Source: a virus. Taken from it: a stretch of DNA of 21,156 bases. The DNA lies in the IMG/VR virus record IMGVR_UViG_3300032087_000758, positions 1 to 21,156 of that record; one strand, written 5' to 3'. Below are positions 13,784-21,156 of this stretch, in pieces. The position numbers and the translations under genes are program-made. Every line of letters starts with the position of its first letter. Within the stretch, counting starts at the first letter, position 1. The notes beneath the pieces are model-generated. The model saw only the letters and a program-made list of their open reading frames with translations, searched no databases and had not been told where the DNA came from.

Positions 13784-15666
13784 TGCGTCCTAGACCGCTT
13801 AAACAAGATAGCGCTGTTATAAGAGCTACAGGGTTTGCGGATTTATCTGTGACTGCTGGAGAGGTGTACAGGCAAGCAAAGGATGCTCCTACTGTTTTTG
13901 ATTTAAGCAAAACAAGTCTTAAACTGCAAAGTGATACTTTAGATCAACTTACGCCAGAGGAAAGATTTGAACTCTTTGAGCAAAACAATCAACGCATAGA
14001 AAAAGTAAAGCGACTGCAAGATGATCTGATGATAGAAACAGATGACGTAAGGGCAGATCAGTTAAGAACAGAGCTTAATGATTTGGCTGACAATCCGTTT
14101 GTTACGCTTGATGCTCAAGTAGAAAAAATGCTTGGAGATGGTCGTTTACTAAGCGCAGAAGCTCTTAACGAAGAGTATGGAGATTACATAGAGTTTACTG
14201 AGCCAATGTCTCGTGAGGGAGCAGAGCTGCTTGTAAAAAACAAAAGAGCAGAAATAGCACGAAACGCTATTATACAAAAAGGATTAAATGGCGTTGCTGG
14301 TTATTCAGCGTTATTTGGAGGTAGCTTAGTAGCTGCTGCTACAGATCCTATAGAGTTTGCGGCTGCTTTTATTCCATATTTTGGCTTGTCAAGTAGAGCC
14401 AAAGCTATGGCTAGGTTTGGTAAAATTAAAGGCAGAACAGCTATTGGGGCAGGGGAAGGTTTTGCTGGTTCTGTTGTAACAGAGCCTTTGTATTATGGCT
14501 TGTCTCGACAGCAACAACTTGATTACACAATGGGTGAAGCGTTGCTTAATGTAGGCGTAGGAACATTTCTTGGTGGTGGTTTGGGAACTATTTCTGGTGT
14601 GTTTGGCAAACAGAAGGTTAGCCCAGCTTCTGTAGCAAAAGATGTTGATTTACCAGAAGACGCTTTACCAGCTCAACTAAAAGATATGCCTGACGTAGAG
14701 TTAAGCGAGCCAGAGTTGGATCTGCAAGTAGCTAAACAAAAGAAAAACTCTACAAAAACACATAGGGCGCTTGGCGGCGAAAAAGTTGCTGGTATAGCGC
14801 TGCGTCAGTTTTTAAACGATAACGCTATAGATGTTACGCCTGTAATGCCTAGATATGTTGATAAACCCGAAAATTTATTACAGTTTATTCGTAGGCAGGG
14901 CGGTATAAACGATAACGATCCTACATATAGAGGTGAGCTTAAATCTATAGGTATAAAGGGCGCTAAAGGTTATTATGATAAAAATGGCAATTATGTAAGT
15001 CGTGTTAGCAATCCTGATGGCAGATCTCTTGATGATATGACAATGAGAGCGCAAGAAGAAGGTTACATTGACCCAAACCTAGATACAACTGCTGCTAAAA
15101 ATGACCTGTTAGAAAAAATACGAGATGAAGATAGGGGAGATAAACTTCATTTTACTGCTGCTGATCAAAACCAAGCGGCTGATTGGGAAAGTTTTGTTGC
15201 AGGTAAAAATGCTTATGAAGCTGAAATTGAGAACAGAAAAGCCATAAAAGAACAGCTAGATTATCTTGGTGTGAAACATACAGACGAAGAAATAGCTATT
15301 ATTTCTGACAGAATGTCTAGGACTGGTGAAGATATTGATGAGGCTCACGCAAACGTAAGTCATAGGTTAGAAGATCTCGAAGCTGAATATTATGCTAGAT
15401 ATGCCTTAGATCCTAAAAATGACATTGCTGGTGATTTTGAAGCTGCTGAAAAACTTGATGAAGCTTTAGATAAAATAGATGATGAATATAATTTTGATGC
15501 GGAGTTGCAAAGAAATGAAGAAATTATCAAACAATATCAAAACGCTAATCAACTTACTGCAAAAGAAATTAACGAAATTGAAGCAGAGATTGCTCAAGCT
15601 GAAGCAACGTATGATGCGTATGTTGAGCTTGTAAGAAGCGGAACAATCTGTATGTCGAGGGCATAA
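13783..15666 (+). CDS. Internal virion protein, N-terminal part of a divided gp16-like protein
   Basis: A 627-residue protein. Residues about 1-165 are helical; 168-200, 217-234 and 250-275 are Gly/Ala-rich hydrophobic segments (GYSALFGGSLVAAATDPIEF, AIGAGEGFAGSVVTEP, LLNVGVGTFLGGGLGTISG) of the kind found in gp16-like ejection proteins that cross the inner membrane. Residues about 360-450 (LLQFIRRQGGINDNDP...GELKSIG...SLDDMTMRAQEEGYI) match a domain I recall from large phage ejection or minor head proteins. The C-terminal third is a charged coiled coil. No lysozyme or transglycosylase motif is recognised. It overlaps the next gene (TAATG). Together the two products total 1459 residues, close to T7 gp16 (1318). 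Confidence 0.75.
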   Translation: MRPRPLKQDSAVIRATGFADLSVTAGEVYRQAKDAPTVFDLSKTSLKLQSDTLDQLTPEERFELFEQNNQRIEKVKRLQDDLMIETDDVRADQLRTELNDLADNPFVTLDAQVEKMLGDGRLLSAEALNEEYGDYIEFTEPMSREGAELLVKNKRAEIARNAIIQKGLNGVAGYSALFGGSLVAAATDPIEFAAAFIPYFGLSSRAKAMARFGKIKGRTAIGAGEGFAGSVVTEPLYYGLSRQQQLDYTMGEALLNVGVGTFLGGGLGTISGVFGKQKVSPASVAKDVDLPEDALPAQLKDMPDVELSEPELDLQVAKQKKNSTKTHRALGGEKVAGIALRQFLNDNAIDVTPVMPRYVDKPENLLQFIRRQGGINDNDPTYRGELKSIGIKGAKGYYDKNGNYVSRVSNPDGRSLDDMTMRAQEEGYIDPNLDTTAAKNDLLEKIRDEDRGDKLHFTAADQNQAADWESFVAGKNAYEAEIENRKAIKEQLDYLGVKHTDEEIAIISDRMSRTGEDIDEAHANVSHRLEDLEAEYYARYALDPKNDIAGDFEAAEKLDEALDKIDDEYNFDAELQRNEEIIKQYQNANQLTAKEINEIEAEIAQAEATYDAYVELVRSGTICMSRA

Positions 15667-18164
15667 TGGCTGACTGTCTAAAACTAATAAGTGATGCAAA
15701 TAATGGTCGGCTTGACGATGGCACGTTAGAGCAGATTATTAAAGAACTGCAAGATGTTAAAACAAAACGCAAAGCTGAAAGCGGCCTTAACTCTGTTGAG
15801 GATGATATATTTGAGCGTGGGGCGTATTTAGTAAAAGAAGCAGAGCTTGCTAAAAAGCTTGAGCGCAGAAATAAATATAAAAATATTCTTGTAGAACAAA
15901 AGATAATGGACTTAGCAAGCAAAGCTGATGAGCTGGTAGAGAACCCTTCTTTAGCACTTGAGGCATTGTTAGTAGGTGTAAACTCGCCATTTGAAGGAGC
16001 GCAAAGATCTGTTGATAGTTTAATAAATTCAATAGGTGGCGAGATATTTGGTAGCCTTATTACTAATTTAAATCGAAAAAACTTGTTAACAAAATTTAAT
16101 AAAATGAGTAAAGATTTTGAGTTACAGGTTACTCGCGCATTAGGAAACCTTAACACTAAAAATCCAAAAACAGACGCAGAAGCTAAAGTAACTTCAAAAG
16201 ATGCAAAAGCTATCGCTGAAATTATGTATAAAGCTCAAAGGGCTACACTTCAAAGAGAAAACCAGGCTGGCGCATACATACGTTTAAAAGAAGGCCGTGT
16301 TGTTAGAACCAGCCATGACCCTGCTAAAATGACAGCAGTAGGTAAAGAAAGCTGGGTTAATTACATGATGGAGCCTAACAGGCTCAACTGGGCCAAAACT
16401 GCAAACGGTGATTTAGTAAACGCAGACGATGCGTTAAAAAGGGCTTTTCTTGCACGATCTTATGAAGCAATTACAACTGGTGTAAGAATAGCAACTGATA
16501 GAACTGAAATTAGCAGTGCTTTCTCAGGGCCAAAAAACATAGCAAAGGCACGTAGCGAAAGCGCTGTGTTTACGTTTAAAGATCCTGATGAGTGGTACAG
16601 TTACAATCAAACATTTGGGCGCGGTTCTTTGCGAGAAAGCTTTGTGCAAGATCTTCAGTCATCAATTAGATCTACAGCTCTTATGGAACAGCTTGGCACA
16701 AACCCAGAAGCTATGTTTGAGCGTGTGCAGAAAAAACTTTTAGAAAAACACAGAAGCGATCCAAAAAAAGTTAAAGATCTTAAACGCGAAGGTTCTATAG
16801 TAAATTTTAGCTCTATGTTGGCAGAGGTTACTGGTGATATAAACGTTGGGTCACACACTACGTTAGCTCGATGGATGCATGGCTACAGGGCTTTACAAAC
16901 TATGGCAAAGCTAGGTGGCGCTGCTGTATCTGCGTTTAGTGACGTAGCGTTTATGGCTTCGAACAGAATGTATCAGGGTCGTAGCTTGATGGACGCTTGG
17001 GGTGATAGCTTTAGTGCTGTGTTTAAAGGCATGAGCGGCAAAGAAATGCGCGACTTCTCTGATAGGCTTGGTGTAGGTTTTCAAAGTCAATTAGGTGACT
17101 TTATGTCACGATTTAATGCATCTGACGATATTCCAGGCAAAACATCAAAATACCTTAACACATTCTTTAAGCTTAATCTTCTACAGCCTTGGACAGAGGC
17201 AAATAAACGTGGGATTACAATGATGATCTCCAATGACCTTGCAAGAGAGGCAGGTAAGCGTTTTGACAGTTTACCACCAGATATGCAGAGATTATTGGGC
17301 CTGTATGAGATAGATGGCAAAAAATGGGAAGCGGTCAGAAAAGGTGTTAAAAAGGGGCCAGACGGTAAAGAATATATAGTGCCTGGCGAAATACCGGATC
17401 AATCTGTAAGAGAGAATGTTTTTAACTTATTGGTAAATGAAGCAGAGTTTTCTGTGCCTTCTCCTGGCGCAAGAGAGAGGGCTATACTAAGGCAAGGTTA
17501 TCGTCCTGGTACGGCTGCTGGTGAGGCAATACGTTTTGTTGCTCAGTTTAAATCATTTGGTGTTTTAGGTATTACTAAAAACTTAGGCCGACATACTTAC
17601 GGTACTGGCATTAAACAAAAGCGTGAAATATTTACTAGGGGTTTAGGCGCAAACGCTGGTCTTGTTAACACAATAGTAGGCACAACAGCGCTTGGTTATA
17701 TGGTTTTACAAGCAAAAGAGGTAATGAAGGGCAGAGAGCCTAGACCGCCTGATGCTAGAACCTTCCTAGCTGCTGCTATGCAGGGTGGTGGACTTGGTAT
17801 TTATGGTGACTTTTTGTTTGGTCAGGCAAACAGATTTGGTGGTGGTGCATTAGAAACTGCTATTGGCCCAGGCATAAATACTGCTTTTGATGCGATAGAT
17901 TTACTAATGAGAACTAGAGATCAGATGCTAACTGGAGATGAAGATGTTAGAGGGGATGCTGTTAGATTAGTTAAAAGCATAACACCATTAGCTAACCTGT
18001 TCTACACTCAACAAGCATTAGATTATATGATATGGTATCAATTACAGGAAAGTATAAACCCAGGCTACTTATCACGCATGGAGCGCAGAATAAAACGAGA
18101 GAATGATCAAGAGTTTTTTATACCACCATCAAGTGTTGTAGCTACAGGTGGTGGATTTAGATGA
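15666..18164 (+). CDS. Internal virion protein, C-terminal part of a divided gp16-like protein
   Basis: An 832-residue protein. It starts MADCLKLISDANNGRLDDGT at an ATG that overlaps the previous stop, with GAGGG at 15657-15661. The N-terminal half is helical and charged. From about residue 412 (KLGGAAVSAFSDVAFMASNR) to about 540 (FFKLNLLQPWTEANKRG) it carries a pattern found in the C-terminal halves of large phage ejection proteins. Hydrophobic segments near residues 664-682 (GLVNTIVGTTALGYMVLQA) and 700-716 (AAAMQGGGLGIYGDFLFG) could enter a membrane. It ends with basic, then Gly-rich residues. It would act with the preceding protein in the inner-membrane part of the ejection channel; whether they join in one complex is inference. 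Confidence 0.8.
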   Translation: MADCLKLISDANNGRLDDGTLEQIIKELQDVKTKRKAESGLNSVEDDIFERGAYLVKEAELAKKLERRNKYKNILVEQKIMDLASKADELVENPSLALEALLVGVNSPFEGAQRSVDSLINSIGGEIFGSLITNLNRKNLLTKFNKMSKDFELQVTRALGNLNTKNPKTDAEAKVTSKDAKAIAEIMYKAQRATLQRENQAGAYIRLKEGRVVRTSHDPAKMTAVGKESWVNYMMEPNRLNWAKTANGDLVNADDALKRAFLARSYEAITTGVRIATDRTEISSAFSGPKNIAKARSESAVFTFKDPDEWYSYNQTFGRGSLRESFVQDLQSSIRSTALMEQLGTNPEAMFERVQKKLLEKHRSDPKKVKDLKREGSIVNFSSMLAEVTGDINVGSHTTLARWMHGYRALQTMAKLGGAAVSAFSDVAFMASNRMYQGRSLMDAWGDSFSAVFKGMSGKEMRDFSDRLGVGFQSQLGDFMSRFNASDDIPGKTSKYLNTFFKLNLLQPWTEANKRGITMMISNDLAREAGKRFDSLPPDMQRLLGLYEIDGKKWEAVRKGVKKGPDGKEYIVPGEIPDQSVRENVFNLLVNEAEFSVPSPGARERAILRQGYRPGTAAGEAIRFVAQFKSFGVLGITKNLGRHTYGTGIKQKREIFTRGLGANAGLVNTIVGTTALGYMVLQAKEVMKGREPRPPDARTFLAAAMQGGGLGIYGDFLFGQANRFGGGALETAIGPGINTAFDAIDLLMRTRDQMLTGDEDVRGDAVRLVKSITPLANLFYTQQALDYMIWYQLQESINPGYLSRMERRIKRENDQEFFIPPSSVVATGGGFR

Positions 18165-18241
18165 CTGTTCAAGACAATAAATATGTGGTAAAAGACTGTA
18201 AGCAAAGGATGCGATATGACAGTAAGCAGCGCAGTAAATAA
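18161..18241 (+). CDS. Possible 26-residue coupling peptide before the fibre gene
   Basis: ATG 18161 overlaps the gp16-like stop (ATGA) and opens a 26-codon frame (MTVQDNKYVVKDCKQRMRYD...) that ends inside the fibre gene at 18241. It fills the only gap between the two genes, and its basic composition is unremarkable. It may simply keep ribosomes moving to the fibre start, or be chance. No similarity recognised. Confidence 0.22.
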   Translation: MTVQDNKYVVKDCKQRMRYDSKQRSK

Positions 18242-19148
18242 AGTAAGTTACAACGGTAATGGATCAACTACCGTTTTTGCTTACACATTTAAAATATTTG
18301 ATGAAGATGATTTAACGGTTATTTTACGTGATGCAGATGGTGTTGAGACAACTCAAACCATAACAACTAACTATACTGTGAGCGGCGTAGGCAATGCAGG
18401 TGGAGGTAATGTTACAATGGTAACTGCCCCAGCAACCGGAGAGTCGCTAACAATACTGCGTGAGCAACCTTTAACACAAGGACTTGATCTTGTTCCTAAT
18501 GATCCATTCCCTGCTCAAAGTTTTGAAGACACATTAGACAAACTAACATTTATGGTGCAGCAGCACCAAGAAGAATTAGACAGATCTATTAAAGGGTCTA
18601 AAACAACTACAATTACAGACCCTACATTTACTGAAGATGCAACAGCCAGGGCAAACAAAGTGTTTGCTTTCGATGCGTCTGGTAATATTGATATTACGCA
18701 AGAGATTGGCGTATATAAGGGAGACTGGGCAGCAAGCACAACTTACGATGTGCGTGACTTGGTAAAAGACACAAGCACAAACAACATCTTTATTTGTCTT
18801 ACAGCCCACACATCAAGCGGCTCTCAGCCTCTGACAACAAACACAGACAGTGCCAAGTGGGCGTTGATTGTAGATGCGGCTTCTGCGGCGGCATCAGCAT
18901 CAGCAGCGGCGGCGTCAGCGGCAACTGCATCCGGAGCTGCATCTTCTGCTGGCTCATCAGCTTCTTCGGCATCTGCCAGTGCATCATCGGCGTCTAGCAG
19001 TGCTTCAGCGGCGAATGCCTCTGAGGTTGCTGCGGCGGCGTCAGAGCTTGCTGCATTTAATTCAGAAAGTGCTGCGGCGGCTAGCGCTGCATCAGCGGCT
19101 GCGGCATCTGTCACACAAGCAATCATTTATTCAATCGCATTGGGGTAA
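18216..19148 (+). CDS. Tail fibre anchor (T7 gp17 N-terminal type) with Ala/Ser stalk
   Basis: A 310-residue trimeric fibre protein. Residues 1 to about 130 are the T7 tail-fibre N-terminal domain that docks on the tail: VNKVSYNGNGSTTVFAYTFKIF, YTVSGVGNAGGGNVTM, LREQPLTQGLDLVPNDPFPA and FEDTLDKLTFMVQQHQEELDRSI are hallmark segments. Residues about 169-218 (GDWAASTTYDVRDLV...WALI) look like a small carbohydrate-binding-module-like unit. Residues about 221-300 are almost only Ala and Ser with scattered Glu, Gly and Asn, probably a triple-stranded stalk. It ends abruptly in TQAIIYSIALG with no receptor-binding head, so a partner must provide that. AGGA at 18206-18209 is six bases before ATG 18216. 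The open minus-strand frame over the repeats is a by-product of composition. Confidence 0.92.
   Translation: MTVSSAVNKVSYNGNGSTTVFAYTFKIFDEDDLTVILRDADGVETTQTITTNYTVSGVGNAGGGNVTMVTAPATGESLTILREQPLTQGLDLVPNDPFPAQSFEDTLDKLTFMVQQHQEELDRSIKGSKTTTITDPTFTEDATARANKVFAFDASGNIDITQEIGVYKGDWAASTTYDVRDLVKDTSTNNIFICLTAHTSSGSQPLTTNTDSAKWALIVDAASAAASASAAAASAATASGAASSAGSSASSASASASSASSSASAANASEVAAAASELAAFNSESAAAASAASAAAASVTQAIIYSIALG
18252..18278 (+). other. Terminator-like hairpin at the start of the fibre gene
   Basis: AACGGTA (18252-18258) pairs with TACCGTT (18269-18275) around a ten-base loop, and T residues run to 18278. It lies inside codons for the conserved YNGNGSTTVF segment, 36 bases after the ATG. 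The stem is short, so at most it would weaken transcription into the fibre genes; chance is possible. Confidence 0.25.
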
Positions 19149-19151
19149 AAC

Positions 19152-19463
19152 ATGGCTTTTAACAATTACACATCAAATGACGTGGGAACCTCAGAGGTGA
19201 CGGTTCACACTGTAGCAACAGGCAAGGAAGCAATTATTATTGGTTGCACTGTTGCAAACACAACGGCGGCTCAAATTAGAGTTACAGTCAAAGCTGCTGG
19301 CTCTCATATTATTAAACAAGCGCCCATACCAGCAAATGCTGCGTTATCGGTGTTGGATGGCAAGGTTGTCTTGGAGGCTGCTGATACGGTCACAGTGACG
19401 TCAGACACGGCAACGTCAGCAGATATTATTTTGAGTGTACTAGAACAGGATGAGTCAAGCTAA
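19152..19463 (+). CDS. Small beta-rich virion protein between fibre genes
   Basis: A 103-residue protein, MAFNNYTSNDVGTSEVTVHTVATGKEAIIIGCTVAN..., made of alternating hydrophobic and Thr/Ala/Val residues with no charged helix, predicted to be a small beta sandwich. I know similar proteins only as hypothetical proteins near fibre genes of marine phages. GGGG at 19142-19145 lies six bases before ATG 19152, and its stop overlaps the next start (TAATG). The gene lies between the fibre anchor and the separate receptor-binding protein, so it could be a joint between them or a fibre cap; that is inference. Confidence 0.7.
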   Translation: MAFNNYTSNDVGTSEVTVHTVATGKEAIIIGCTVANTTAAQIRVTVKAAGSHIIKQAPIPANAALSVLDGKVVLEAADTVTVTSDTATSADIILSVLEQDESS

Positions 19464-21010
19464 TGGTTGGATATATTGGTGCATCGGTAGTTGGTTTAAG
19501 CACAGTCTCTGCTGATATTGATGGTACGGTCACGGCTGATGGGCTAACTGTAGATGGGGGTTATATAAAAGTTAGCGGAACATCTACTGGTTTGTTAATT
19601 GAGGAGACTGACACCACCGATGTCAACACTTGGTTGAGCAATCAGGGTGGTGATTTGCGTTTATTTACTGTTAATGACGCCTTATCAGTTTACACCAAGC
19701 GTATGGAAGTTGACCATGCCACAGGCGACATCAGCTTTTACGAGGACACAGGCACGACTGCCAAGTTCTTCTGGGATGCGAGTGTTGAAGGCTTGGGTAT
19801 TGGTAACACTTCCTTTACCAATAAGCTTAATGTTACTGGGGCAATGTCATCAGCTGGAACACCTTTAGTTCAGCTTTCTGAAAACTCTGGAAGCGCAAGA
19901 GATGGTTTATATTTAGATTACACAGGTACGACAAACTCGGCTGTATATTCTTTAAAGATAGCAGATGCAACTAAGACGCATTTTGCGGTTAGAGGTGATG
20001 GCAATGTCGGGATTGGGGTGAGTTCGCCTAGTGCTGGATTGCATATAGATAACCCTAGTAATAGCGCAATAACAGCTATACTTGATACAGATAACTCTGC
20101 TGTTAAGATGGTATTTAGAAATACTTCAGAAACAGGAAATAATTTACAGATAGGAGCAGATGGTTCTAATTTAGTTGCGTTTACTAACGGCTCAGAACGT
20201 ATGCGTATCGACAGCAGTGGTAGGCTTCTTATTGGTCACACTACTGCAAACGGTTATGCTCTTGACGTTGCTAAAGCTAATTTAGGAGCGGCAGGATTTA
20301 ATAGAACAGGATCAGATGGTGAAATAGTTGCGTTTATGAAAGACGGCACTACGGTGGGGAGTATTGGTGTTGGTTTGAGTGATAATTTATTTATTGGTGG
20401 CGACAGTAGTCACTGTACTCTTGGTTTTGGCTCTAGTAACTTTTACCCTGCTACTGTAGCTGGAAATCTTGAGGATAACACAACTGATCTTGGACTTTTA
20501 TCTGCTCGCTTTGACGACATCTACGCTACCAACGGAACCATCCAAACATCTGACGAAAGAGAAAAGCAACAGATTGCATCATTAACAGATGCAGAGATGA
20601 CCGCAGCTAAAGCAATCAGCAAGCTCTTCAAGACCTTCAAGTGGAATGACAGCGTTGTAGAAAATGGCGACAATGCTCGAACACATACTGGTGTCATTGC
20701 ACAACAAGTAGAAACTGCAATGTCAGACGCAGGGTTAGACGCAGGGAACTATGCGTTCTTCATTAGCACGACTTGGTGGGAAACACAGACAGAAGTTGCG
20801 GCTGTTGAGGCAGATGAAGAAAACGGCATAGAGGCACAAGAAGCCTACACTCGCACCGACACCTACGACACACTAGAAGAAGCACCAGAGGGCGCAACAG
20901 AGCGTAACAGAAAGGGTATCCGTTACCCTGAGTTGTTATCATTCATTGGTGCAGCAACAGAGCAAAGACTGACTAGCATAGAAGCTAGGCTGGATGCGCT
21001 AGAAGGATAA
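19463..21010 (+). CDS. Tail fibre/spike with C-terminal S74 intramolecular chaperone
   Basis: A 515-residue receptor-binding protein. Residues 1 to about 360 are beta-structured and include repeated units of the GNVGIGxSSPxxGLHI and ERMRIDSSGRLLIG type common in marine phage fibres. Residues 363-515 are a peptidase S74 chaperone: SDEREK gives catalytic Ser363 and Lys368, the spacing known from endosialidase-type chaperones, followed by KTFKWND, HTGVIAQQVE, GIRYPELLSFIGAATEQ and a final coiled coil (RLTSIEARLDALEG). Self-cleavage before Ser363 would release a 153-residue chaperone after trimerisation. No N-terminal tail-docking domain is present, so it must attach through another protein, most likely the fibre anchor encoded two genes upstream. 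Confidence 0.9.
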   Translation: MVGYIGASVVGLSTVSADIDGTVTADGLTVDGGYIKVSGTSTGLLIEETDTTDVNTWLSNQGGDLRLFTVNDALSVYTKRMEVDHATGDISFYEDTGTTAKFFWDASVEGLGIGNTSFTNKLNVTGAMSSAGTPLVQLSENSGSARDGLYLDYTGTTNSAVYSLKIADATKTHFAVRGDGNVGIGVSSPSAGLHIDNPSNSAITAILDTDNSAVKMVFRNTSETGNNLQIGADGSNLVAFTNGSERMRIDSSGRLLIGHTTANGYALDVAKANLGAAGFNRTGSDGEIVAFMKDGTTVGSIGVGLSDNLFIGGDSSHCTLGFGSSNFYPATVAGNLEDNTTDLGLLSARFDDIYATNGTIQTSDEREKQQIASLTDAEMTAAKAISKLFKTFKWNDSVVENGDNARTHTGVIAQQVETAMSDAGLDAGNYAFFISTTWWETQTEVAAVEADEENGIEAQEAYTRTDTYDTLEEAPEGATERNRKGIRYPELLSFIGAATEQRLTSIEARLDALEG

Positions 21011-21035
21011 ACTTTAACTTAGAAGGAGCAATACG

Positions 21036-21156
21036 ATGGCAGATAAAAAAGCAACGCCAATCACAATTGATGACAAAGAATACACATTGGAAGACATGAC
21101 GGATGAGCAGCAGATGTTTGTTCGGCATATTTCAGATTTGGAAAGAAAAATAAGTT
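21036..21156 (+). CDS. Start of a small protein related to the 65-residue protein before terL (3' partial)
   Basis: ATG 21036 has a strong site AGAAGGAG at 21021-21028, seven bases upstream. Forty codons are visible before the window ends: MADKKATPITIDDKEYTLEDM and onward to SDLERKIS. The segment DMTDEQQMFVRHISDLERKI matches DLTPDQQAMLNHLTELRRGI of the gene at 1239 at eight of 20 positions without gaps. The pattern of a short beta part (ITIDDKEYTLEDM) followed by a helix resembles small phage proteins I recall as DUF6447. Function unknown. Confidence 0.8.
   Translation, partial: MADKKATPITIDDKEYTLEDMTDEQQMFVRHISDLERKIS

Noticed and set aside
15569-16156. Minus-strand 195-codon frame over the gp16-like junction
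   Set aside because: Opposite to two well-supported coupled genes, with no recognisable domain and odd Ser/Leu/Phe-rich composition typical of antisense frames.
18824-19126. Minus-strand 100-codon Ala/Asp-rich frame
   Set aside because: It is the antisense of the Ala/Ser repeats of the fibre anchor; repeated GCX/TCX codons remove stops on the other strand. No independent start signal.
19799-19822. Perfect 8-bp inverted repeat ATTGGTAA/TTACCAAT in the S74 fibre gene
   Set aside because: Inside coding sequence, no T-tract, isolated; one such repeat is expected by chance in a window of this size.
18216-21010. Diversity-generating retroelement as in BPP-1
   Set aside because: The capsid genes are BPP-1-like, but no reverse transcriptase, template repeat or C-type lectin receptor domain is visible in the window.

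Overview
The window is part of the genome of a tailed, short-tailed (podovirus-type) bacteriophage. It holds the end of an upstream module and then a nearly complete packaging, head, tail, ejection and tail-fibre module. All convincing genes lie on the + strand, most are separated by a few bases or overlap (TAATG, TGATG, ATTGA junctions), and almost every start has a purine-rich ribosome binding site. Sampled stretches are about 33-40 % GC. The fibre style, Sf6-like small terminase, Bordetella-BPP-1-like capsid set and T7-like ejection and fibre proteins fit a phage of an aquatic, probably alphaproteobacterial host, but host and lineage are inferences. No integrase, lysogeny, tRNA, CRISPR, insertion sequence or rRNA sequence was seen. 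No lysis gene is visible; one could lie beyond the right edge.

Layout. (1) 1-417: the 3' end of an upstream gene whose product ends in an SSB-like acidic/PF tail, then a bulged stem-loop and a strong intrinsic terminator that closes that module. (2) 473-2710: small terminase subunit, about 300 bases mostly without a convincing gene (palindrome, bulged hairpin, promoter-like sequence, C-tract), a 65-residue protein and the large terminase subunit; the last two start at TTG. (3) 2691-8118: a GNAT acetyltransferase, a disordered Pro/Glu/Thr/Lys-rich protein, a small basic protein, portal, Bbp19-like protein, scaffold, a 127-base structured leader, major capsid protein, a Bbp16-like cement protein, and a second strong terminator placed like T-phi of T7. 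(4) 8134-10748: tail adaptor (gp11-like) and a large tail tube/hub protein with an inserted FCCH-like module. (5) 10758-18164: four internal (ejection) proteins, like T7 gp14, gp15 and a gp16 divided over two genes. (6) 18216-21010: a T7 gp17-type fibre anchor that ends in an Ala/Ser-rich stalk, a small beta-rich protein, and a separate fibre or spike with a self-cleaving S74 chaperone. (7) 21036-end: the start of a small protein that resembles the 65-residue protein upstream of the large terminase.

How it works together: the terminase pair cuts concatemeric DNA and drives it through the portal into a prohead built from scaffold and major capsid protein and stabilised by the cement protein. 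The adaptor and tail protein close the head. The gp14/15/16-like proteins are packed inside and ejected to form a channel for DNA entry. The fibre anchor joins the tail to the S74-matured receptor-binding part.

No clearly new defence or replication system is visible. The most interesting items are the pair of related small proteins at the two ends of the module, the structured non-coding segments (330-417, 938-1238, 6625-6751), a GC-rich island in the portal gene, the divided gp16, and the physically separate fibre anchor and receptor-binding protein.
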